Assembly (NCBI RefSeq): GCF_947242115.1
Contig: NC_074716.1
Span: forward strand, 22,715,590 to 22,779,589
Direction of reading: 5' to 3'
DNA length: 64,000 nt
Source of the DNA: Biomphalaria glabrata
Taxonomy: Eukaryota > Mollusca > Gastropoda > Planorbidae
A program made the translations under genes and the position numbers. The notes under the pieces are model-generated. The model saw only the letters and a program-made list of their open reading frames with translations. It had not been told where the DNA came from and searched no databases. Positions 51,701 through 60,100 of the stretch are shown here, piece by piece. Within the stretch, counting starts at the first letter, position 1. Each line of letters begins with the position of its first letter.

Positions 51701-53448
51701 ATGCTTTTTCATAGAAAATTTTAAACTAATGTAGATTTTAACAGCATACTTATATTATTTATTAAGAAAGTTAAGGTACAGTAACTAAGAAATAAAATAT
51801 TGATATTTAATAATTAAGGCCATCAATTTTTTGCTTTAACATGTATTGTTCCGATTAATGCAATTCAGCAATCATTTTAGTATATAGGCCTATGTTAATG
51901 GAAATACAGTAAATTAGTTCTACATCTATATACTACTGCAAACAGCAATCTAATAAGCCCCCATCACTACCAGTAGTTTTGATTGTTTTGTTATTGTTTT
52001 TTTCCACAGTTTGAAAGAATTTTGAAAATTTCTCCTATAAATGAGTTTGGCAACGTAGACTACAAGCAGTTCATGAAAATATTTTTTGAGGGGGTGCCTC
52101 CAGCATCTTTGATAAATCCTGTTATTTCTGGAAATAACAGTACAGAACTGAAATCACTGGATCAAGTTAGACCAATGACATCCTTATCTCAAAGGCCCTT
52201 TTCTCGGGTAAATGTTATATTTGTATTTCTTAAAATCTAAAATAACAGACATTGAATGAATTTAACTTAGGCTATATTATTACACTATTCTTATTTTTAT
52301 TCATTCATTCATCTGATGTATCGATAGCCTTTTTAATTCATGTAAAAATAAAATTCTTATTAAAATTTTCTCTAAAGGCCAGCAGTCGACCATTATCTCG
52401 GTTGACAAGAAGTACTTCAAGATGCAGTTCAAGGGCAATGACTCCCATGATAAATGCAGAATCAGCAGAAGAGTTAGTCAAAGAGGCAGTATATCGCCAC
52501 TGGAGAGCTTTACAGAAGAGCTGTAGAGATATAGATTATGACAATACAGGAACAGTGACTAGCACACAGTTTGAAAGTAAGTCTAATTTAATGAATGCTT
52601 ACAACTAAATTGATTAAAAGTAACAGTAAAATTTAAATTTACATGCATGTTATCAATTTTGTTCATACATTTAATATGTGATGAATATTATGTATGACAC
52701 CCCACACGAACTTAAGGAAGATCATGAAAATGTGGATTCATTAAAAATGTTTAGTTTTTACCTAGGTGTTAATGATGAAATTATTCTTTAAATATGGTAC
52801 AGGTACTTATAAATAATTTTGTACTACTTTTCTAACACCTCTGACAGATATACTCACTCAGTTGGGGGTTGTCTTATCACCCAGTAACTTGAAGGATTTG
52901 ATCACAAAATATGATATAAATGAAAATGGCAGATTTGCATATAATAACTTCATTAGGCACTTTTTGCTGACAGTAAAATCTTCAGAGTCTGGTCGTACAA
53001 CTCGTAAAGATAAAAAGGCCTCTGAATTAACAAATGTAAGTACCAGTAGTTTATAACTATACTAACTAAATTCAATAATGTTACAGTATTGTTTTAAAGT
53101 TATGGGTATTAGTGGTTAGCAAATAGTAGAACAATTACATAATTGTAATAAGTGTACTTGTCTCCCCCTCAGTGCCTCACTATTCAAGAAGAAAATGAAT
53201 CTGATGTGATGAGACGAATTCATGAGTGTGTTCATTTCAAATGGAAAGACATGAGACGAGAATTCAGAAACATAGACCAGAAGTCAGAAGGAAAAGTTTC
53301 CACCGAAGATTTCCGTAAAGTATTAAGATTATTCAACATCAACTTGTCAGAATATGAGTTCCAACAATTACAAGAGCAATATGACAAAAACTTTACTGAT
53401 TTTATCAGCTACAATGAGTTCTTGAAAAATTATTTACAGTACCAGTAA
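33758..53448 (+). CDS. EFCAB6: EFCAB6-like multi-EF-hand protein, 29 coding exons
   Basis: Exons: 33758-33902, 34853-34974, 35233-35352, 36242-36336, 37740-37803, 37916-38052, 38239-38360, 38462-38604, 38786-38934, 39039-39149, 39377-39497, 40269-40439, 40849-40923, 41468-41628, 42646-42813, 42964-43135, 43371-43628, 44279-44514, 45734-45830, 46396-46514, 47241-47474, 48114-48269, 48665-48857, 50898-51077, 51246-51473, 52010-52207, 52378-52576, 52848-53035, 53173-53448. All phases close: about 1545 residues (human EFCAB6, 1501). It is a chain of about a dozen EF-hand units. Good calcium loops include DFNMDGKIQRHE, DKNRDGRVTKKE, DCKNNGIITKQE and DKDDNGKITLDD; others lack ligands (DRSGQGYMSKST, VDFAKIGSVTAD) and may only be structural. 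EFCAB6 is reported to bind DJ-1 and to sit in sperm axonemal microtubules. Exon 16 could instead start at 42978. Confidence 0.88.
36550..36690 (+). repeat. Dispersed intronic repeat family C
   Basis: Begins near AAGCTTATATCAACTCACTC and contains TCTGTCTGTCTGGTAAAAAG, then a CCATTCTCAGATCAAGTTGA word. The same order occurs at 39517-39660 and 49060-49196, with partial copies at 37365-37560 and 50265-50540. No terminal repeats or coding sequence were found; class unknown. Confidence 0.65.
37365..37560 (+). repeat. Dispersed intronic repeat family C, partial
   Basis: Shares GGAAATTAATCCTTCAGTAT-like, TGTCCCCTGAGATAATTGA-like and CACCCGTTCTCAGATCAA words with 50265-50400 in intron 23. Confidence 0.55.
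39517..39760 (+). repeat. Dispersed intronic repeat family C
   Basis: Contains ATATCAGCTCACTCTGTCTG, TTTGTACACGTTATTTCTCC and CCAATCTCGGATCAAGCTC, in the same order as the copy at 36550-36690. Intron 11 of the EF-hand gene. Confidence 0.65.
39825..40020 (+). repeat. Possible tRNA-derived SINE in EFCAB6 intron
   Basis: AGAGTGATTAGCATGTCAGC and AGAGTTCAAATTCAAG look like pol III A and B boxes about 35 bp apart, followed by a C-rich stretch and GATCATAGCGAATTGAG. It differs from SINE families A and B in this window. No target duplication identified. Confidence 0.4.
40440..40667 (+). repeat. 36-39 bp minisatellite starting at the exon 12 splice donor
   Basis: Six units (40440-40475, 40476-40513, 40514-40551, 40552-40589, 40590-40628, 40629-40667) each start GTAGCA or GTAACA and end GGAAACTAAG (first unit GGAAACTTAG). 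The last exonic bases are GAAACTAAG followed by GTAACA, so each unit copies the end of exon 12 plus the donor. The intron thus offers several near-copies of the 5' splice site. Extending exon 12 by the first 36-nt unit ends in an in-frame TAG. Confidence 0.9.
40985..41092 (-). repeat. tRNA-derived SINE family A, truncated copy
   Basis: Carries GCTGAAGATTATTACTTCCT, CCTAAACCTCCTG and GACCAGGAAGCCATTT as in the family A copies at 54814 and 56123, with an internal deletion. Intron 13 of the EF-hand gene. Confidence 0.7.
46709..46938 (+). repeat. tRNA-derived SINE family B
   Basis: Starts with a tRNA-like head (GATTGAGAGGCTGAGTATGC; B-box-like GAGGTTCGACACC) and continues with AGAGCAGAGTTGTGTTTACT, ATGAGATTGGACCATAGTGC and GAGCATGCTATAAGCATGAA. 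It ends near CAATATATAAAAGCTAT. A second copy is at 55773-55997. The tail resembles LINE 3' ends used for retroposition in trans. Intron 20. Confidence 0.85.
49060..49196 (+). repeat. Dispersed intronic repeat family C, left part, split by a LINE
   Basis: AAGCTTATATCAACTCACTC, then CTGTCTGTCTGATAAAAAG and GATTCTCAGATCAAGTT match the copy at 36550. The sequence is interrupted at about 49197 by the LINE fragment. Confidence 0.6.
49197..50032 (+). mobile_element. 5'-truncated LINE fragment in EFCAB6 intron 23
   Basis: An open frame encodes the distal RT and C-terminus: VDHFCYLGSIISNNALL, TLLYGSETWST, RIFKIRWQDKITN, RLDWLGHVRRI and a final C-x2-C zinc-finger-like motif (ICPTCNRSCVSRIGLFSHT), stopping at 50021. 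The catalytic YADD part is missing. Words on either side, CACATACATGAGTAGTCAA at 49178-49196 and CACATACATTAGTCAA at 50033-50048, look like a slightly decayed target-site duplication. No stop breaks the surviving frame, suggesting fairly recent insertion. Same broad family as 22330-23885. The open frame extends upstream to 49047 by chance, into the host repeat. Confidence 0.85.
50033..50600 (+). repeat. Dispersed intronic repeat family C, right part
   Basis: Continues the interrupted repeat: AAATTAGTCAATTAATTACC, an AAT-rich stretch (50081-50100), then GGATTAATTTCACAGATATG and CACCCATTCTCGGATCATG. These words parallel 37365-37560. Confidence 0.5.
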
Positions 53449-54813
53449 TTCAATGTCTCAAAAATATTTTTTTTTTATTTCAAAGTTGATTTGCAAAGTT
53501 CCTGTGATAAACTTGTAAGTTTTAAATCTATTTACCTTGTTTTAAATGTAATGTATTTACTTTAGATGTCTCAAGAAAAATAATCTTGCATATTATATTC
53601 ATTAAATAAAACAATTTATACCTTATGCTTTTTAAATCACAGACTGTCAGTATTCTATTAGCATTGACATATCACTAATGCTTACTTATTTATAATTTTT
53701 AGCCACTGGTACAATATGTAATTGTTCAATTTAAAATAAATGCATATCTACTTGCAATATAGTCTCACAGAATTCATTCAATAAGTAGTCTGTAACCTTT
53801 CAAAAATATTCACTAGACAGAAACCAGCAGCAATGTGGTACCAGTACTGCTTAAACCAAACCACATACTTTTTAGTTGCATGCTGTAAGTTATCTCCAAT
53901 CCCAACATAGATTTCTTATTTATATTGTGGATCTTTGACTGTGACACCCAATAGACTAAATGTCCAAGTATACTTATTGTTGATGGACTTGTTCAGCACA
54001 ATACTAGGAATGCTTGCCTTTAATTTGTGCTTGAATCAGACAACAGGAATTTTTCAAGGTCTCTACAAATAAAAAAAAATTAATATCTTGCCCCACACAT
54101 TGAACTTTTGTTCTTTCCAGATAAGATCTGAATTTTCTGGGCTGCACAGCTTCCTGGATGGTTGTCACAGAACTCCCACAATTATTAGCAACACTAATCA
54201 TGCCTACTGATTTGCAACAACCCCCTTTAAAATGGCTATAAATGTGACAAATGGTTTCAACAGAGCCAACCCATTCATAAACCATATCCGAATTTCTTTC
54301 ACTGTTATGGTTAAAGCATTATAATTTAGATGCACACTTATTTATTGTTTACTAAGATGTAAAACAAACAAAAAACAGCTTGAAGTGCCATATAGTTGTT
54401 TGATCTGAATTTTTTTTTTAAAGAAATATTTTGTACAAGGTGATCTTCATTGACAACTTTTATCATTGTGCAAATAAAAATGAAGAACTGATTACTTGAG
54501 TTTTCTGAGATATTCCTTGTTTTCTTAGAGATAGCTTAAACCCCAAATAGAAATTACATGTTATAATAATTTATTTAAAAAATGCCTTTTTATTATGTGT
54601 AGGCATGCAAATAAGATTTTTTTTTATATCAACGTTTTGAGAAACATTTTGGGAAGGGGGGGGGGCGCTATTTTTAGCTAAAATGATAACAAAAGAGCTA
54701 ATTTTCATGACATGTCAAAATTTCTTGACAACTACTTAAGCTAGTTCAATAAAACTTCAGCTGTTAATTATTTAATACTAGTAAAAGATTGTGAAGCAAT
54801 AAAAAAAAAAAAA
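53449..54813. other. 3' UTR of EFCAB6 then intergenic
   Basis: An AATAAA at 53605-53610 lies about 160 bp after the EF-hand gene stop and is the likely poly(A) signal. Beyond it I recognise nothing; the minus-strand frame at 54004-54285 has no familiar motif. Confidence 0.45.
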
Positions 54814-54991
54814 TGTTTGTAAAATGTTTTACATAATTCGGATGTTCCTTCAGAGTTGAAGATAGTTTACTTCCTAGTCCAAACCTCCCGCAGGACGACG
54901 GGGGATGGGAGCGGGCAGGGTTTGAACCCTCGACCGTCGATAAATCCGAACGACAGTCCAGCGAGCAAACCGCACGACCAGGCAGCCATCC
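54814..54991 (-). repeat. tRNA-derived SINE family A, well preserved
   Basis: On the minus strand it starts GGATGGCTGCCTGGTCGTGC (A-box region) and has the B box GGGTTCAAACCC. It continues with GGGAGGTTTGGACTAGGAAG and CTTCAACTCTGAAGGAACAT and ends in AAAACATTT followed by an A/T run. The copy at 56123-56301 is closely similar. Confidence 0.9.
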
Positions 54992-55772
54992 TAATATTAT
55001 CCAATATTAACAATATTAATAAAATTGAAAAAAGTTGTAGCGCTAAGTATGGTTGTGGCCCATTATTTCAAGTTTTTTTATGGGGGAAGGTACCGGTATA
55101 GAAAAAAAAATACCCTTAAAGGTTTCAACCTTTTGTATTTATTCTGCTTCACTTTCATATACAACATTATTTGTGCCAAATTTCAAGGGAAAATATTCAT
55201 AAATAAATTTGTTATCACGCCATCTCTTAACAAAAAAAAAATATGAAAATGGCTAATAGGAGAAAATGCCAAAAAAAACGACCATCTTTGTGTTTAAAAT
55301 GAAGTGAATGTGTTTAAAAACATTTCTGCTTTACACTTAATATCTCTATATATATTTATTGTTCAACTGTGTTTCCAGTATTATTTTTACCTATATTTCT
55401 TGACAATGCAATGGGAGTTCAGATTCTAGAAATACTTAAATGTGATTTATGGGGGAAAATATTCAAAACTTGCTATATAACCTTAATCAGACTAGTTCAC
55501 CTTCACTATATAATGAAACTAGTTTTATACACTGCTATTTCAAGATTTCTTTTACCAATTTTAGGATGATAATGTGGTGGAAGGACTCATTAAAAAAACA
55601 TTTTTGCGATTTGCCGAGCGTTCATCAGTAGAATCACTGTTAAATACTGGCCTAGTTTCATTCACAGCGTTTGCCTATCTGTAACTTAAGTATTGGCTGC
55701 CATGGTAGTGTATCATGAATATTAAGATTTACATCTAGCTCTACTTTTATTATGGATTATTAAATCTAAAAT
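54992..55772. other. Intergenic, nothing recognised
   Basis: AT-rich sequence between two SINEs. Plus-strand frames at 55025-55246 and 55369-55631 show no familiar motif. Confidence 0.35.
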
Positions 55773-55997
55773 AGTGGTCGAGAGGATAAGTACGCTTGAA
55801 CTTGGCTATTTATGAAGGGGGCTCGAGGTTCGACACCCAACTAGAGCAGAGTTGTGTTTACTGAGCGCCCCAAGGCTGCACGGAAAACCTTCTCCCAGAT
55901 ACCCTACCCCCCGCCCTCCACTGGTATACAAATGAGATTGGACCATAGCGCTCCAAGCATGCTGTAAGCATGAAAGTAGCACTATATAAAAGCTATA
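55773..55997 (+). repeat. tRNA-derived SINE family B
   Basis: GTGGTCGAGAGGATAAGTAC (A-box region), GAGGTTCGACACC (B box), AGAGCAGAGTTGTGTTTACT and ATGAGATTGGACCATAGCGC, ending in GCATGAAAGTAGCACTATAT and AAAAGCTAT. Matches 46709-46938 along its whole length with scattered differences. Confidence 0.9.
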
Positions 55998-56122
55998 GTT
56001 AAATTCAAAGATGTATATCTAGATTATAATCTTGACCAGTCTATTACTAATACTACTAATATTGAGTCTAGCTTAGAACTAGATATAGATTTATTCTAGG
56101 TCTAGTGGAGCTTGAGTGAGCT

Positions 56123-56301
56123 AAAATGTTTGTAAAATGTTTTACGTTTCGAATGTACCTTCAGAGTTGAAGATAATTACTTCCTAGCCCAAACCTCCCG
56201 CAGGACGACGGAGAATGGGAGCGGGAAGGGTTTGAACCCTGGACCACCGATTAATCTGAACGACAGTCCAGCACGCAAACCGCACAACCAGGCAGCCATC
56301 C
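56123..56301 (-). repeat. tRNA-derived SINE family A, well preserved
   Basis: Minus strand: GGATGGCTGCCTGGTTGTGC head, B box GGGTTCAAACCC, then GGGAGGTTTGGGCTAGGAAG, ending TAAAACATTTTACAAACATT. Pairs with the copy at 54814-54991. Confidence 0.9.
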
Positions 56302-57110
56302 GCTAATTTCCACAAAACTTACTTTTATAACGTAAATCTTACAAAACTAAATTGTACATTTACATTTCTTATGCATATTGTGTTTGAGAATTGATAGCAA
56401 ATAACAAAAAAAAGTACTGAAACTTAATTAAGCCAAGCAGCTTCACCGCATTGGATAGGAAGCCTAAAAATGTGCAGTTGTTATATAACTTAACATATGG
56501 TACCCAGGTCAATATTTGTAGTAATTTCTGATTGGTTCAAAGCACATAAATATTCATCTTTTTAAACCAATGAAAACTTTTGTATTGTTATTGACTTTTA
56601 TTCATGGAAATTTTTCTTAAGAATTATGGTGAAAGAATAATTATAAGGACAAATAAATAAGTTAATTTTTTTTGAACTTGCATACTAATTAGGTGACATA
56701 AATGTCTAGTATACAAAATATAAAAAATATTTAAAATTCTTCCTTTTCAAATTTTTACATTTTATACACCTAATTGCTCAGAAATGAATACTTTATAATA
56801 TTCAGTTTAAAAAAGATAATCTGATAATTTTAACCCAAAGGAGGGTTTAAGCTGTCCTTAAAGATAACAGACCTGGCCTTAGTTTCTAATAAAATTAAAA
56901 AAAAAACATTTTCACCAAATTTTAAAACTTAATCATTTACTTTTTAAACCTAAATCAACATCCCTTTTCAGACCCAGGATGGGAATGCCAAAAGTATATT
57001 GCACAGACACTTCTGGTTGATTTTGTCCAGTTAAACCATACAATAATTCTTAATATCAAGAATACTTGAACCATAAAAAAAAAAAAAACAGGACTAAATG
57101 TGTCAGTTAA
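56302..57110. other. Intergenic downstream of RPS4, nothing recognised
   Basis: AT-rich with no coding exon, RNA gene or repeat that I can name. Confidence 0.35.
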
Positions 57111-57116
57111 TTTATT
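57111..57116 (-). promoter_or_regulatory. RPS4: Poly(A) signal of RPS4
   Basis: AATAAA on the minus strand, 30 nt after the RPS4 stop codon (57146-57148). A very short 3' UTR is usual for ribosomal protein genes. Confidence 0.7.
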
Positions 57117-57145
57117 GAACTTAGGTCTCAGACAAAGTTAATCTT

Positions 57146-60100
57146 TTACTGGGTCTTAGCAGCTATTCTCCTGTCTCTCTCTTCAGAAATGGTCAGCTTA
57201 ACACCTTTTCCTCTTGGCAAAGAGATCCAAGGTTTGCTTCCTTTACCAATGACAAACACATAGGACAACCTGAAGAAAACACAATTAGGTTATGTTAGAA
57301 AAAGACGAGCTACAAAGAACATAACAACTAAACTGTTTTTAAAAATGTGTACAAACCTGGTGGCAAAAGTGTGTCCAAGCGCATCCTTAACATGGACAAT
57401 ATCAAATGAACCAGGATGTCTCTCTCTGTGAGTAATGGTTCCAACACGTCCCAAGTTATGGCCACCAGTAATCATCACAAGGTTGCCTGAACAAACAAAC
57501 AAATTCCAATAAATAGAGCTGACTACCAATGTGTTTATTCTATCTACATGCATGTATCAGTATTTGTGCATACCTGTGTCAAACTTGATAAATTCCTTCA
57601 TCTTGCCAGAAGCTATGTCAAGCATGATAGTGTCATTAACCTTCACCAATGGATCTGGATACCTAATAGTCCTGCCATCATTGGTGACAAGGAAGGGAAC
57701 ATTTTTAGGTCCTGTGCCAGTTTTACGAACGCGACACAACTTGTACTGAAAGACAAAAGAAATGTTCTTATCAAACCTGTTGTTAATAATCTTTATTTAA
57801 TCTAATACCTAAATTTGTTTAATGTTTCTCTCTTTTGTATGCAAATCAAATATTTTAAGATATGCGACCGTCTGGAGAAGTTTATTTTACCTCATTTTTG
57901 ACCACACAATTGAAATAACAATTGAGTGGCTTCGATTGAGGTAGTTACCTTCAACATTATGAATGTTTTAAAAATAACAAAATTTTACAAAATTTAAACA
58001 TTAATGAAGCTGGAAATATGTTAATAATGATTTAATGTCTTAATAAGAAGTATCATTTAAGGAGAAAAAAAAAGGTAATTAGATTATTTTTTTAAATGTT
58101 AAAAAAAAAATAATAATAATCTGGCAGCTTTCTCTATTATTATTTTCAAAATGCAGCAGATGAACCAATTGTTTGATACTTGAGCCAGAACACAACCAAC
58201 CAAATGTAATTAAACCATAAGTTTAACTTTGCAGATGGCTGCCCAGACATGTTTACATTGAACTGGTGTGGTTTCCCATAATTTTTTTTTTTATAAAAAC
58301 CACAGTAACCATGAATCAGTCAAGTAAAAGGTAGGTCTAGGCTTGTAGAAGCCTAGAGTTGATAGATAATTAGTTAATTAGACTTTTGGAAGTCATGTTA
58401 TTAAGAAAGATAGCAAGAAAAGATAAGCGTAGCAATTAGAAGCTCAGGGGACATGTTTCAGGGGCTGGTAGGGTATTGATGTCTCTCTTTTTTGTATGCA
58501 AACCAAATATTTTGAGATCTGCGACCGTCTAGAGAAGTTTAATTTACCTCAGTTTTGACCATATTGTTGAAAAAACAACAAAATGGCTTCGATTGAGGCA
58601 ATAAACACAAAGGAAGTTACAATAAATAATTCTAAATTTTAAAAAAGCAATTCATTAAGTCCTTAATAATTGAAATTGAGCAGATATTTTAGTTTGTGTC
58701 TGATATTACATGCCTAAAATTTTTATCAAAGCAAAAGTCAGAAGCAAGCACAAATGGTTCTTGAAAGAATGATGAACTAAAGATTTAGGGCTTGGAAAGA
58801 CTTTTTACAAAGATTTTAGATTTTGTTAGTTAAAAAAAAAATTTTTGTCAAGAAAAGTGACATACACTTAGAGTGTAGTTATTTTAGAGTTTTGTTTTAA
58901 ATAGCATGGTAACTATGAATGCAATGAGGGTGGTCTGCTGGCTAATTTAAAAAGATTAACGCAATGACTAAACATCCTGTCATGAAGCAGGCAACTCAAT
59001 GTCTAAGGAAAGACCTAGTCATAAAATACAAATATACACGTGCACAAAATAATAATAATAAAAAGCCAAAACAATCAGATGATTATTGTGATAGTGAAAC
59101 TGCAAAAGGTAACATTACAGGTTGAAGCCAACTTTTAGTAGTTGTAAAGGCATTAAAAAGGCTAGCAAAATGTCTGAAATTAGCAACCAATGAATGTTTC
59201 TCTTAATTGTATGCAAATCAAATATTTTAAGACCTGCGACCGTCTAGAGAAATTCAATTTACCTCATTTATGACCACACAGTTGAGTTAACAATATGGCT
59301 TCGACTGAGGCTTGGCCACAGAAATCTAGTTCATTAAATAATGAAGTATCACCTGTAACTTGTTTAGTAATGTTTTGTGGAATGCACAAAACAAAATTTG
59401 CTGATTTGATTTTTAAAAATCTAAAAGATTTTCCCCCCCAGATATTCTTAGATTTTTTTTTTTAAATTGATAGAATGAAGAGCATAATTATTAATCAGTA
59501 AAGTACAAATACATTTTGTGTGTGAGTTTCATGTCAGAAAGACCTATGTCTAGGCAGGCAATGTTAAGTTAAAATTACCTTGGCTTCTTCTGCTTTAATC
59601 CTATGAACAACAAATCTTCCTTTCACATCATACAAGATCCTAAAGTTTTCATTGGTTCTGTCAATGGTAACAACATCTGTGGATAAAATTACTGCTTTAA
59701 GACCAGAAAAATACTATGATCTTACTATGAACATTAGCTAATCGATTAAAAAAATGTGCATTTAACAAAGTCACAGATTACGCATGAAACAAACTTATTA
59801 ATTTAATAAAGTGTAGAAATACAAAATAGAATGGCTTTATACTTAAACCATGATAATTTAATTAGTATTTACTTTAAATCTACATATACCACCAAGACCC
59901 ACACATTAAAATAAAAAACAACTAATAAACATTCACAACATAATTTACATTTTGCAAAAAAATAATCTATATATGCTTATTTAAAATAGATTTGAAATAT
60001 GTGCACTGTAACAGCAGCTATTGGTATAAATCCTTGTTACATCCTTAGACTGAAGAGAAATGCATACCTAAATGTACATTTAATTTCTTTTTTTTTTTTA

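Noticed and set aside
33758-53448. Reading the EF-hand exons as several small separate genes
   Set aside because: All 29 exons join with consensus donors and acceptors and matching phases into one frame of family-typical length.
57821-59311. 28S segment GACCGUC as target of the snoRNA 3' pocket
   Set aside because: The left pocket strand GACGGTC pairs with it, but the right pocket strand does not pair with the bases before it, so I leave the target unassigned.
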